Below, piece by piece: positions 8,063 to 17,105 of a DNA stretch of 64,000 nt (its first letter is position 1; each line of letters opens with the position of its first letter). Position numbers and translations under genes: made by a program. The notes under the pieces were generated by a model. The model was not told the origin of the DNA. It did no database searches and worked only from the letters and a program-made list of their open reading frames with translations. The DNA is taken from the NCBI RefSeq assembly GCF_900770955.1, contig NZ_CAAGLX010000010.1:23938-87937 (forward strand), written 5' to 3'. The DNA comes from an uncultured Phascolarctobacterium sp. Its GTDB lineage: Bacteria > Bacillota > Negativicutes > Acidaminococcales > Acidaminococcaceae.

Positions 8063-9431
8063 CGTTGTCTGCCTCCGTTTTATTTATTTCTGCCGGCTCG
8101 TGATAAATAGGTATCTGCTTAGCCAGCTCCAGCATGCCTTGTGACAATTTATGTACACTGGCACGCAATTTAAAAATACAATCTATTTCGTGCGCCTTGC
8201 CCTGCACAATATCCTCCGCCAGTCCCTGACAGCTGGGTGCACCGCAGGCACCGCAGTCCAGACCGGGCAAGGAGCAGAGCACCTCTTCCATGCGCTCGAA
8301 TTTTTTCATCGCTTCCATGATATCATCATCAAGCTGCATCATCGGACGCGCCACCAGCTTCTTGCGGTAAGCCTCCGAATGCGGGAAATCCTCCAGCACC
8401 ATCGTGCGCGCCATCGCCTCACGCCTGTCCGCCGGCTCCTGCTCCCGCAGGCCTGCGATACGCCTGCGCAAATTGCATTCGGCCACGAACTTGTTTTCTG
8501 CTGCCAAAAGACCGCCCAGACAGCCTCCTTTGCAGGCACTGCACTCCACATAATCAAGCTGCGGCATTTTATTCATAGAAACCTGCTCCAGCAGGTCATA
8601 CACATTATCAATGCCGTGAATTGCCAGACCGTTGGTAATACCGGCGCTTTCAATTTCGCCGCCATAGGTTCCCCAGGCCATGCCATAGGAGGAACCGGTG
8701 CGCACATTCAGCTCATGCGTGCCGCCAAGATTCTTCAGCAGCAGTCCGTAAATCTCCGACAGGCTGAAGCTGCCGGTAAGCTCTGTATGATGCACATCTA
8801 CCGACTGACGGATATTCGTTTCCTTGGACGGACAGGGCGAAATGAACCACACGCCTATCAGCTCCTTCGGCAGCTGCTTGCGCGCCGCTGCTTCACGCTT
8901 CACATAAATAGCGGCAGCTTCTACCGGCGGCAGCACAGGCACCACCTGCTTAATCAGCTCGGGGAACTTTACCTGAATCAGACGCATAACTGCGGGGCAG
9001 GTAGACGAAATCAACGGCTTGCGTCCATTGCTGTTCTTCTTCACATATTCTTCTATTTCAAGAGCAATATATTCCGAAGCCAGTGAAACGTCAAAAATTT
9101 CATCAAAGCCTATATTATGCAAGCCCTGCCAGATGCTTTCCAGCGGAATATTATCCGGGAACTGCGCATACAGTGACGGCGCAGGCAGCACAATATTATA
9201 AGCATAATCGGCCAAACCCTCCAGCGTATCGGTTTTTACGTTGAAGGCATGGTAAGGACAGCCTGCAGCACAGGCACCGCAGTCAATACAGCGGTCGCCC
9301 AATATCTCCGCCTTGCCGTTGCGCACGCGGATAGCCTCTGTCGGACACAGCTTGACGCAGGATACGCAGCCCTGACATTTATTCCGCTGCAATTCCACCG
9401 AATGGAAATATGTTGTTAGTTGAGGAGCCAT
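8052..9431 (-). CDS. Monomeric sensory-type [FeFe] hydrogenase (HfsB-like) with C-terminal Fe-S domain
   Basis: These 459 residues start with two [4Fe-4S] ferredoxin sites (CQGCVSCVKLC, CIDCGACAAGC), followed by an [FeFe]-hydrogenase core with divergent motifs: STCPAVMRL, SPCPSKE and ECSACKGGCLGG. All four presumptive H-cluster Cys are present, but the Cys before the L1 ligand, the proton-relay position, is Thr. A C-terminal four-Cys domain (LDCGACGAPSC, near 397-404, and a later Cys) resembles that of RnfB. Related proteins without the relay Cys are thought to sense H2 or redox state. The context with ATPase and DRTGG genes supports a signalling role; this is inferred. Confidence 0.82.
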   Translation of the reverse strand: MAPQLTTYFHSVELQRNKCQGCVSCVKLCPTEAIRVRNGKAEILGDRCIDCGACAAGCPYHAFNVKTDTLEGLADYAYNIVLPAPSLYAQFPDNIPLESIWQGLHNIGFDEIFDVSLASEYIALEIEEYVKKNSNGRKPLISSTCPAVMRLIQVKFPELIKQVVPVLPPVEAAAIYVKREAAARKQLPKELIGVWFISPCPSKETNIRQSVDVHHTELTGSFSLSEIYGLLLKNLGGTHELNVRTGSSYGMAWGTYGGEIESAGITNGLAIHGIDNVYDLLEQVSMNKMPQLDYVECSACKGGCLGGLLAAENKFVAECNLRRRIAGLREQEPADRREAMARTMVLEDFPHSEAYRKKLVARPMMQLDDDIMEAMKKFERMEEVLCSLPGLDCGACGAPSCQGLAEDIVQGKAHEIDCIFKLRASVHKLSQGMLELAKQIPIYHEPAEINKTEADNDEG

Positions 9432-9459
9432 TGCGTATCACCTCGTTTCCTAAAATCTC

Positions 9460-9903
9460 TTATAAATCCTCGCTCTGGTGCTTGAACTGCATCGTAATAC
9501 TTGTTCCTTCGCCCACCTTGGACTGAATATCAAACTTATCAGAGCACTTCACCATATTAGGCAGGCCCATACCGGCGCCAAAGCCCATCTGACGCACGTA
9601 ATCGGGCGCGGTAGACCAGCCCTCCTGTAAGGCCTTATTGATATCCGGGATGCCAGGGCCATGGTCGGTAACCGTAATCACAGTAGTATCGGGGAACACC
9701 TCGGCTGCAACATTGCCGCCGCCGGCGTGAATAATAACATTCATTTCCGCTTCATAGGTACCGATAGCAATACGGCGTACAATATCTGCAGGAATTCCCA
9801 AACGCTGCAGCATCTTTTTTATTTTAGAAGAAGCCTCGCCTGCACGCTCAAAATCGCCGCCAACGCAGTCAAAGGCTAATTTTACTGATTTACTGTCTGT
9901 CAT
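9460..9903 (-). CDS. RsbW/SpoIIAB-like anti-sigma factor-type ATPase
   Basis: A 147-residue GHKL ATPase: IAIGTYEAEMNVIIHA is the N-box region near 46-61, DHGPGIPD the G1 box near 81, and GFGAGMGLPNM the G2 box near 107. Length and motifs fit serine kinase/anti-sigma proteins such as RsbW or SpoIIAB. No sigma or anti-anti-sigma gene lies nearby, so the partner may be the adjoining DRTGG or hydrogenase-like proteins. GGAG lies ten bases before ATG. Confidence 0.8.
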   Translation of the reverse strand: MTDSKSVKLAFDCVGGDFERAGEASSKIKKMLQRLGIPADIVRRIAIGTYEAEMNVIIHAGGGNVAAEVFPDTTVITVTDHGPGIPDINKALQEGWSTAPDYVRQMGFGAGMGLPNMVKCSDKFDIQSKVGEGTSITMQFKHQSEDL

Positions 9904-9909
9904 TTTGCT

Positions 9910-10269
9910 TTACTCCTTTTTGCTACAGCCACGGATACCTGCTCCGTAAAGAATGCCGCAGGCTTCAAATAAAGTATAATCGGTAGCCAGAACCGGCAGA
10001 TTATTTTCTGCCGCCGCTGCCACAATATCAGCATCAGGCACCTTCCCGCGCACAAATACCAGTGCGCTCAGCTCCGTCATATCGGCAGTGCGCACTACCT
10101 GCATATTCGTCAGTCCCGTGCACAGCAAGGTATTGCGTTTGGTAAAGGCCAGAACATCGCTCATCATATCACTGCCGCAGCAGGATTCAATTTGGCGGTG
10201 CATCAGCTCACTGCCGGTCAGAACCTTGGCCTGCAGCAGCTTTTGTACATTAAACAAATCCATACACAT
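9910..10269 (-). CDS. DRTGG-domain protein, first gene of the sensory-hydrogenase operon
   Basis: A short DRTGG-family protein of about 119 residues (MCMDLFNVQ start, VLTGSELMHR, LLCTGLTN, ALVFVRGKVP). No enzyme motif is visible. The start at 10269 is preferred over an in-frame ATG at 10284 because GGAGG immediately follows the upstream ATG and lies correctly for 10269 or 10263. It heads a five-gene operon. A second DRTGG protein is encoded three genes later, so the two may pair. Confidence 0.72.
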   Translation of the reverse strand: MCMDLFNVQKLLQAKVLTGSELMHRQIESCCGSDMMSDVLAFTKRNTLLCTGLTNMQVVRTADMTELSALVFVRGKVPDADIVAAAAENNLPVLATDYTLFEACGILYGAGIRGCSKKE

Positions 10270-10341
10270 AGCCCCTTCCTCCATTTATTACAGCTTCTAT
10301 CTAAGCAAAATATCTGTTTTTTGCCAGGCTTGATTACATTT

Positions 10342-10370
10342 ATTGTACACTTTAATAAGCAATATGTAAA
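10342..10370 (-). promoter_or_regulatory. Promoter of the sensory-hydrogenase operon
   Basis: Minus-strand TTTACA and TACAAT are spaced by 17 bases. Transcription would start near 10335. Confidence 0.55.
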
Positions 10371-10393
10371 TAAATAGTATAGCATAACTATGC

Positions 10394-10426
10394 AAAAAAG
10401 AAGACCGGCCCTCAGGACCAGCCTTC
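10394..10426 (-). terminator. Rho-independent terminator after metY
   Basis: Minus strand: a 12-bp stem (GAAGGCTGGTCC pairing with GGGCCGGTCTTC, with G-U pairs) closed by a 3-4 base loop and followed by six T. It ends the metA-metY transcript. Confidence 0.8.
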
Positions 10427-10451
10427 AAACTTTATTTAGTGCTAACACGCC

Positions 10452-11741
10452 TTACTCTGCAATGCCTGCCAAAGCCTGCTGCAAATCTGCCAGCAAATCG
10501 TCCTTGTCCTCCAGACCGCAGGACAAACGCACCAATCCTGCAGGAATACCTGCCACCGCCAGCTGCTCATCCGTCATCTGGCGATGCGTTGTAGTTGCCG
10601 GGTTCAAGCAGCAGGTGCGCGCGTCGGCAACATGTGTTTCGATTGCCGCCAGCTGCAAGCGTTTCATGAATGCTTCCGCCGCCTTGCGTCCACCCTTAAG
10701 GTTGAAGGAAACTACGCCACAGCCGCCGTTACCAAGATATTTTTGCGCCAAAGCATAGTATTTATTGGACGGCAGTCCGGGATAGTTAACATATTCCACC
10801 TGCGGCTGCTGCTCCAAAAACTCTGCCACAGCCTGAGCGTTTTCTACATGGCGCGGCATACGCACATGCAGCGATTCCAGTCCAAGATTCAGAATAAACG
10901 CGCTTTGCGGTGACTGCATAGCGCCGAAATCACGCATCAGCTGCGCCGTTGCCTTCGTAATAAACGCACCCTCCTTGCCAAACTTTTCGGCGTAGGTAAT
11001 CCCGTGATATGATTCATCAGGTGCACACAGACCGGGGAACTTTTCCGCATGCGCCAGCCAATCGAACCTGCCGCCGTCGATAATAGCACCGCCCAGGCAG
11101 GCAGCATGCCCATCCATATATTTCGTTGTAGAATGCGTTACGATGTCTGCGCCCCATTCCAGCGGACGGCAGTTTATCGGTGTCGGGAAGGTGTTGTCCA
11201 CGATTAAGGGTACGCCGTGACGATGCGCTGCTTTGGCAAACTTTTCAATATCCAGCACCGTAAGCGCAGGGTTGGCAATAATTTCGCCAAAAACGGCCTT
11301 AGTATTATCCTGAAAAGCAGCATCCAGCTCCTCATCCGTCGCATCCGGTGAAACAAAGGTTGCTGTCACCCCCATCTTTGCCAGTGTCACAGCAATCAGA
11401 TTATACGTACCGCCGTAAATAGAAGAAGAAGCAACGATGTGGCTGCCTGCCTCGCAGATATTAAACAAAGCAAAGAAGTTTGCCGCCTGCCCGGAGGACG
11501 TGAGCATAGCTGCCGCGCCGCCCTCCAGCTCGGCAATCTTCGCTGCCACATAATCACAGGTCGGGTTTTGCAGACGGGAGTAAAAATAGCCTGTAGCCTC
11601 TAGGTCGAACAGCTTGCCCATTGCCTCGCTCGTATCGTATTTAAAGGTTGTAGATTGGATAATAGGAATCTGGCGCGGTTCGCCATTGCCAGGTTTATAA
11701 CCGCCAACTAAGCATTTTGTATTAATCTTAAAATCACTCAT
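10452..11741 (-). CDS. metY: O-acetylhomoserine sulfhydrylase (MetY-type PLP enzyme)
   Basis: This 429-residue Cys/Met-metabolism PLP enzyme should join O-acylhomoserine and sulfide to homocysteine in the cytosol. Visible motifs: SSGQAANFFAL near 82, IVDNTFPTP near 181, the PLP lysine in THSTTKYMDGH near 207, and the C-terminal VRLSCGLED. Length and the long insertion fit O-acetylhomoserine sulfhydrylases rather than the shorter cystathionine synthases (about 380 residues). It lies 36 bases downstream of metA under the same methionine T-box, which gives direct sulfhydrylation of homoserine esters. Confidence 0.92.
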   Translation of the reverse strand: MSDFKINTKCLVGGYKPGNGEPRQIPIIQSTTFKYDTSEAMGKLFDLEATGYFYSRLQNPTCDYVAAKIAELEGGAAAMLTSSGQAANFFALFNICEAGSHIVASSSIYGGTYNLIAVTLAKMGVTATFVSPDATDEELDAAFQDNTKAVFGEIIANPALTVLDIEKFAKAAHRHGVPLIVDNTFPTPINCRPLEWGADIVTHSTTKYMDGHAACLGGAIIDGGRFDWLAHAEKFPGLCAPDESYHGITYAEKFGKEGAFITKATAQLMRDFGAMQSPQSAFILNLGLESLHVRMPRHVENAQAVAEFLEQQPQVEYVNYPGLPSNKYYALAQKYLGNGGCGVVSFNLKGGRKAAEAFMKRLQLAAIETHVADARTCCLNPATTTHRQMTDEQLAVAGIPAGLVRLSCGLEDKDDLLADLQQALAGIAE

Positions 11742-11777
11742 TTTCTATCGCTCCTTCAAAAATTTATTATCATTACA

Positions 11778-12788
11778 TTATTGGTTTGCAGGAATTGCCG
11801 CACCCATGCGCTGCAGCTGCAAAAGAATTTTATTATATTCGCCCAACGCCTTATCCAGCTTGTTGCCGCTCGCCGGTGCCAGCTCATGCAAATCATACGG
11901 TGTATCCTGGTAGACAATATTCAGCCAGTTCATATAGAACAGGTGCGCGTAGCTGCGCCATTTAAATACCGGCTCCTGCGTTGTATCGCCATCCGGGAAG
12001 TAGAACTCCGGCAAATCAATCGGCAAATTCTTTTTCTTATCGCGGAAGTATTCATTAGCCAGCGTATAGCGGTCATATTCAAAATGACCTAAAACAAAGA
12101 TACGGCGCAAATCCTTGGTAGCGCAGATGTTGATACCGTTTTCTACCGAACGTGACAGCACCTGCAGCGCTTTGCAGGCATCAATCGCATCATCATCCAC
12201 AGCTGTATGACGGGACTGCGGAATAAAGTATCTGTCGTCAAAGCCACGCAGCAGCGGATGATTTTTTACTGTCAGCCCATAGGGGAAAATGCCAAACATC
12301 TTCGCCGGCAGCACAGTTTTGTTTACACCGTAATAATGGTACAGCGCAGCCTGTGCGCCCCAGCAAAGCGTCATCGTAGAATAACAGTGATATTCCGCCC
12401 AATCCAGATAGGCTTCGATTTCCTTCCAGTAATCAACAGCTTCAAAGGGAATAGTTTCTACCGGTGCGCCCGTCATCAAGAACGCATCATAATAGCGGTC
12501 CTTAACATCATCAAACTCCAGATAAGCACGGTCGAGATACGAATTATCGGTATGCGTAGTTTCACGGCTCACGGTACGGCAGAAATCAACCTCTATCTGC
12601 AGCGGAGAGTTCCCCAAAAGACGCAGCAGCTGGATTTCTGTAGGCTTCTTTAACGGCATAAGGTTCAGCACGCACACCTTCAGCGGACGGATGCGCTGCG
12701 TCGTCGCGCGCTGTTCAGTCATAGTAAAAATTCCTTCCTCCTGCAGCTGGCAGATAGCGGATAAATGGTCATTAATTTTAATCGGCAT
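11778..12788 (-). CDS. metA: Homoserine O-acyltransferase (MetA family)
   Basis: This 336-residue enzyme activates homoserine for methionine synthesis. MetA family features are the MPIKI start, LNLMPLKKPTE near 41, the nucleophile Cys in MTLCWGAQAAL near 142 and the His-Glu region LGHFEYDRY near 234. MetA enzymes use acetyl- or succinyl-CoA, and the acyl donor cannot be told by eye. The adjoining MetY suggests acetyl. It is the first gene after the T-box leader. Confidence 0.93.
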   Translation of the reverse strand: MPIKINDHLSAICQLQEEGIFTMTEQRATTQRIRPLKVCVLNLMPLKKPTEIQLLRLLGNSPLQIEVDFCRTVSRETTHTDNSYLDRAYLEFDDVKDRYYDAFLMTGAPVETIPFEAVDYWKEIEAYLDWAEYHCYSTMTLCWGAQAALYHYYGVNKTVLPAKMFGIFPYGLTVKNHPLLRGFDDRYFIPQSRHTAVDDDAIDACKALQVLSRSVENGINICATKDLRRIFVLGHFEYDRYTLANEYFRDKKKNLPIDLPEFYFPDGDTTQEPVFKWRSYAHLFYMNWLNIVYQDTPYDLHELAPASGNKLDKALGEYNKILLQLQRMGAAIPANQ

Positions 12789-12849
12789 AAATTGGTCCTC
12801 CCTAAATTCCTAACTTAAATTATTAACTTGCTACAGGAGGATGGGCAAT

Positions 12850-13144
12850 AAAAAAGCTTCCGTTCCTGTAAAAATACAGGGACGAAAGCGTTGCTTCGTG
12901 ATACCACCCTAGTTCATCCATATGTCACCACATGAACCTCAGCAAGTACGCAGGGATTGTTTACCCTTTAATACTCCGGCACTGTAACGGGTGCGCCCGG
13001 ACGGCCTAAATGCATGCATCTCAGCCAATCGGCTCCAAGACCATCTTCAATGTCACCACCTGCTCCCTCTTGCACCGTCACGAAGGCTCTCTTTGCCAGG
13101 CTCGTACATTTACTCTTCTCTTCATCGCCCATTATTAAGTTACG
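12850..13144 (-). promoter_or_regulatory. T-box leader (methionine-type) controlling metA-metY
   Basis: On the minus strand the leader has the T-box core AGGGTGGTATCACG (12898-12911), stem-I elements AGTA and GAA that flank AATGT/ACATT helix strands, and, after GAAG, an ATG at 13042-13044 that fits a methionine specifier. A terminator follows (12850-12889): a 15-bp stem, loop TTTT and six T. Uncharged tRNA-Met should stabilise the antiterminator and let metA-metY be read. Met specificity is inferred from specifier position and target genes. Confidence 0.9.
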
Positions 13145-13150
13145 TGCATG

Positions 13151-13179
13151 ATAATACAGTAATTCTTTGTAACTGTCAA
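13151..13179 (-). promoter_or_regulatory. Promoter of the metA-metY T-box transcript
   Basis: Consensus TTGACA and TATTAT lie 17 bases apart on the minus strand. The start would be near 13144, just before stem I of the T-box. Confidence 0.8.
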
Positions 13180-13428
13180 CAAAAAGTTGCAGTTTTCTCG
13201 CAGAAAAAGAAGATATGCTTATTTTTGTAAAGGAGGTTACAGAAATTGGGCTAATATTATTAGCAGCATCCCCCAAATGGCATCTATAATATCACCTGTA
13301 CAAAAGAGAGTTGTATATATTTTCAGAATTTTCGTTTGACTTTCTTTGCTCTTTTCATTATACTTAAATCAGCTTCACATTCACAACAAAATAAGCAGTG
13401 CCTATCGGCTCACGTCGGTAGTAATTTA

Positions 13429-13480
13429 GCAGTACCAACGGTATCCGGACTAACCGGATGCTATGTGTACTGCTTTTTTT
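13429..13480 (+). terminator. Terminator-like hairpin with no gene before it
   Basis: GCAGTAC and GTACTGC enclose an inner ATCCGG/CCGGAT stem, followed by seven T on the plus strand. No plus-strand gene ends here. It may insulate the Rpn gene or be a conserved end of a mobile unit. Confidence 0.5.
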
Positions 13481-13538
13481 CTTAAGTACCCTATGTTGTA
13501 TTTTGCTGGAGCAAATATTATAATTAAAGGAGGAAACT

Positions 13539-14408
13539 ATGACCAAAAAACTATCCGAAAGCAGTCTTCTGCTGACACTTGAATAGCTGCAAAAGCACAT
13601 CTTGAACATGACCTTGTTCAACGACCTGCTTGCCAGAGCTGTTTTAGAGGACAAAGAGGCCTGCGAGCATATCCTGCGTGTTCTGACTGGTATCAAAACA
13701 CTGGTAATCAAAAAGAACAAAACGCAGTATGTCATCAGCAAACTCTCCTCGCACAACATCATTATGGATGTACTCGCTGAGGATGCCAACAACAAGCTTT
13801 ATGAAATTGAAATTCAGAAGGCAGATGGTGGCATTGCACACGAAAAGCGGATGCTTTATTACGCATCAACTATCATCAATGAATACTTTTTTAAGGGTGA
13901 CCAGACTTATGCATCTGTACCCGAGCTGCACATTTTTTATATCAGCCAGACTGATATTTGGAAGCTTGGCAAAACCTGCTACCCCATTTTAAAATTTTTA
14001 GGCGATACCACTACTCCCTACAACGATGGCCTGCATATGTGCTATATCAACGCAGAGGTTAACGATAACAGCAATATTGCGCAGCTTATGCAATATTTTG
14101 TTACCGCCGCCGCAGGTTATTTTAGCCAGGGAAAGCTTTCACAATGTATCAACAATCTCAAAACCACAAAGGAGGGACTCGCAACTATGGATAATTTCAG
14201 CAAGCAAATTTATGAGGCTGGCATTAATGACGGCAAGGCTGAAGGCAAAGCTGAAGGCAAGGCTGAAGGTTTAGCTGAAGGCAAAGCTGAAAGCATGAAA
14301 AATCTTATGTCTACAATGAATGTCTCCATTGACCAGGCTATGGATATTTTAAAAACTCCGCCCGAAGAACGTCAATACTTTAAGGACCTGTTAGCTAAGG
14401 AGCTGTAA
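13539..14408 (+). pseudogene. Rpn/PD-(D/E)XK-family recombination nuclease (transposase-like) gene interrupted by an in-frame amber codon
   Basis: A strong ribosome site (AAAGGAGG) precedes ATG at 13539, whose frame reads MTKKLSESSLLLTLE, then TAG at 13584, then continues in the same frame as LQKHILN and 266 further residues. The rest is a full Rpn-type protein: RVLTGIK, MDVLAEDANN, YEIEIQKADGG (nuclease core, about residues 68-78) and GKAEGKAEGKAEG repeats before a short helical tail. TTG at 13602 could restart translation but has no good ribosome site. Probably a recent nonsense mutation; readthrough or restart would leave a working core. Confidence 0.8.
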
Positions 14409-14420
14409 GCTTCAGCTACC

Positions 14421-14452
14421 AAAAAGCGCCTGCCATCCGGCAAGCGCTTTTT
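14421..14452. terminator. Bidirectional terminator between the Rpn gene and rfbB
   Basis: AAAAAGCGC and GCGCTTTTT enclose an inner GCC/GGC pair. The T or A runs suit both the plus-strand Rpn gene and the minus-strand rfbB operon. Confidence 0.75.
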
Positions 14453-14487
14453 CTGTTGCACAATATTCAAGTGTAAGTTGCTCTTGT

Positions 14488-15507
14488 TCACATTTTCCCG
14501 TACATCTTCTCATAATAATTCTGATACTCGCCATTAATGATATCCTTCCACCACTTTGGGTTCTCAAGATACCAATTAATAGTTTTCTTGATACCATCAG
14601 CAAACTTTGTTTCCGGCAGCCAGCCAAGCTCATTATAAATCTTAGTCGGATCAATTGCGTAACGCATATCATGACCTTTGCGGTCAGTTACATGCGTTAT
14701 CAGGCTTTCCGGCTTACCCAGTTCCTTGCAAATCAGCTTCACGATATCAATGTTGCGCATCTCGTTATGACCGCCGATATTATAAACCTCTCCAACTCTG
14801 CCCTTATGAATAATCAAGTCAATAGCCTTGCAGTGATCCTCAACATACAGCCAGTCGCGCACATTCAAGCCTTCGCCATATACAGGCAACGGCTTATCTG
14901 CCAAAGCATTCACTAGCATCAGCGGAATCAGCTTTTCCGGAAACTGATACGGACCATAGTTGTTACTGCAGCGCGAAATCGATACCGGCAAGCCATATGT
15001 TCTGTAATATGCCATCACAAGCAAATCTGCGCTTGCCTTCGAACTGCTGTAGGGCGAACTTGGCCGAATTAAGGCTTTTTCGTTAAAGGGCTTAGCATCT
15101 GCAGAAAGCGTTAAATCTCCATAAACCTCATCTGTAGATATCTGATGATAACGCTTTATGCCATATTTACGGCAGGCATCCATCAAGGTTGCTGTACCCA
15201 TGATGTTCGTCTGTAAAAAAACGCCGGGGTTTTCAATGCTGCGGTCTACATGTGATTCTGCAGCGAAATTAACCACTATGTCTGGATGCTCTTCCTCAAA
15301 AAGCCTATTCACCTCTTCCCTGTCGCAGATATCTGCCTGCACAAAGCGAAAGCTCGGATTCTTCATCACAGGCTCTAGTGTAGATAAATTACCTGCGTAG
15401 GTCAGCTTATCAAGACAAATAATGCGATAGGCAGGATGGTTTGCCAGCATGTAAAATATAAAGTTACTTCCTATAAATCCAGCACCGCCGGTTACGATAA
15501 TGTTAAT
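14488..15507 (-). CDS. rfbB: dTDP-glucose 4,6-dehydratase with probable AUU start codon
   Basis: This NAD-dependent short-chain dehydrogenase makes dTDP-4-keto-6-deoxyglucose for surface glycans. The first ATG (15450) lies after the Rossmann loop. Reading upstream in frame gives INIIVTGGAGFIGSNF, the essential NAD site, back to ATT at 15507 with GGAGG seven bases before; a stop at 15531-15529 leaves no ATG, GTG or TTG between. The protein is then 339 residues, normal for RmlB. YSSSKASAD holds the catalytic YxxxK, and SRCSNNYGP is typical. No rfbA, C or D is present here, so the other dTDP-sugar genes must lie elsewhere. Confidence 0.88.
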   Translation of the reverse strand: MNIIVTGGAGFIGSNFIFYMLANHPAYRIICLDKLTYAGNLSTLEPVMKNPSFRFVQADICDREEVNRLFEEEHPDIVVNFAAESHVDRSIENPGVFLQTNIMGTATLMDACRKYGIKRYHQISTDEVYGDLTLSADAKPFNEKALIRPSSPYSSSKASADLLVMAYYRTYGLPVSISRCSNNYGPYQFPEKLIPLMLVNALADKPLPVYGEGLNVRDWLYVEDHCKAIDLIIHKGRVGEVYNIGGHNEMRNIDIVKLICKELGKPESLITHVTDRKGHDMRYAIDPTKIYNELGWLPETKFADGIKKTINWYLENPKWWKDIINGEYQNYYEKMYGKM

Positions 15508-15534
15508 AAAAACGCCTCCAGTGGAATGTTATCT

Positions 15535-16467
15535 TCATTTACTTCTAAACCGCGCATACCATGCACATATTCTTTTTCTTTTTGCTAAAAGCATCCTGGT
15601 CCAAAATTTATTTCTTACCCCAGTAATTTCAGATTTATCTAAGCGTTCTTGAAGGTAATTGGTCATTTCCTGCTCTTGCGCCTTGGAAAGCTTATTATCA
15701 TTACAATTCAAAATTAGGCATTTCAAACTTTCCTTAACCATTTTTTTATCCAGATGTTTTAAGCCGGAAATATTATTCAATTCAGCTACTTGCCTATTTT
15801 TCAGATGCGCATGAAAACATGCATACATTTTTTCAGCAGTCATAGCTTTAGTAATAGAATTCATATTTTGCCGATTATAATAATAAAGGTTATCAGGTAT
15901 ACATACTATTGTTTTCGCACGAAGACATAATTCTGGTATTGTCAGCAAATCCTCAAAAATTTTACCTACAGGGAATCTAATGTTTTCGAATAAATATTTT
16001 TTGTAGCATTTATTCCATGGAAAAGAAGGCCATATATCTGCTAAAATATTTTGCTTTATCGCTTCTGTACTTGGCGCCTCAAAACATACTGTTTTTTGAT
16101 AATCTTTAAAAACGTTTATAAAACCACAGATAACAATATCAGCATCGGTACTGGCTATTTTCAAAGCAAACTTTTCTAAATAATCATCGGCAATATAATC
16201 GTCTGAATCAATAAAAGCGATATAGTCTCCTTTAGCAATATCAAGGCCTGCATTTCTTGCTGCACTGAGTCCCATATTTTGCTGGTGAATAACCTTAAAG
16301 CGCTGATCCTGTTTTACATATTTATCAATAATAGCACTACTATTATCTGGTGAGCCATCATCTACAACTATGCACTCAAAATCCTTATATGTCTGCCCTA
16401 AGATAGAAGCAAGACATTTATCAAGATATTGCTCAACATTATATACAGGAACAATAACAGAAAACAT
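15535..16467 (-). CDS. Glycosyltransferase family 2
   Basis: A 310-residue GT-A fold enzyme: FSVIVPVYNVEQYLDKC at the start, VVDDGSPDNS near 36, and AFIDSDDYI near 90 with the metal-binding acidic pair. It probably adds a sugar to an O-antigen or capsule unit; donor and acceptor are unknown. It lies 27 bases before rfbB in the same direction. GGAGG precedes ATG. The region is clearly richer in A and T than the hydrogenase genes, which suggests exchange of the glycan locus. Confidence 0.88.
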   Translation of the reverse strand: MFSVIVPVYNVEQYLDKCLASILGQTYKDFECIVVDDGSPDNSSAIIDKYVKQDQRFKVIHQQNMGLSAARNAGLDIAKGDYIAFIDSDDYIADDYLEKFALKIASTDADIVICGFINVFKDYQKTVCFEAPSTEAIKQNILADIWPSFPWNKCYKKYLFENIRFPVGKIFEDLLTIPELCLRAKTIVCIPDNLYYYNRQNMNSITKAMTAEKMYACFHAHLKNRQVAELNNISGLKHLDKKMVKESLKCLILNCNDNKLSKAQEQEMTNYLQERLDKSEITGVRNKFWTRMLLAKRKRICAWYARFRSK

Positions 16468-16533
16468 TTTTCTCTTCCTCCAACAAGATTTTTAATTTAA
16501 TGTATCTAGATTTTAATAAACAGTCAACATAAA

Positions 16534-17007
16534 TCATAATGGTTTTAATTGATTTGAATAGCAAAGTATGCGACAAAATAGGAAAAATTTGATAAAACTA
16601 TCGACTATCTTTAACGGGGTAATAGGATTTACTGCTTTCATTATTAATGATTTTTCTACATTTTGATTTAAGATAAACAATACAAAGCATAAAGTAGCTA
16701 AGCTCCAAAAATAAGTACAGCCAAAGAATTTCCAAAGCTTTCTCCAACGAAATTTTTGCGTAACAAGGAAGTAACCGCTTATTATAACAAAAATATCTAC
16801 AGCGATTTTACTCCATGAGCCTAAAAATTGCATAACAAGCTTACTTGCGTTCATCAAGCTGTCATCAGGGAATCCATCTTTAACATAGTAATGACCTAAG
16901 ACAACCATAAATATAGCTACTATACGCAAAAATTCAATATTACTTGAGCGTATCGTATCTTGTGGAACTTCATTAGAACTAAATTCTTTTTCTAAACTCT
17001 TTTTCAC
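16534..17007 (-). pseudogene. Truncated acyltransferase family 3 (O-acetyltransferase-like) remnant
   Basis: The 157-residue frame starts at GTG 17007 and shows an acyltransferase-3 N-terminus: IEFLRIVAIFMVVLGHYYV with the family RxxA and His residues, then FVIISGYFL. Full members have 330-400 residues and about ten membrane segments; this one ends after three or four. After ITPL the frame seems to be lost: a neighbouring frame reads YFVAYFAIQIN, like the next membrane helix. So a frameshift plus deletion is likely. It would have acetylated a surface sugar. Confidence 0.7.
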
Positions 17008-17105
17008 GTAGATATACTCCTATATTGTGTATCACTTTATTTATTCTTTATATGTATGACATACCAGCAACTTAGCTATATTTAAGATTGAATCTATATG
17101 CTCTT

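Noticed and set aside
12850..13144. SAM riboswitch before metA
   Set aside because: The T-box core sequence and a specifier-like ATG are clear, and no SAM aptamer core was seen.
13584..13586. TAG as pyrrolysine or other recoding
   Set aside because: No supporting element or pyrrolysine context; only this accessory gene carries it, so a nonsense mutation is simpler.
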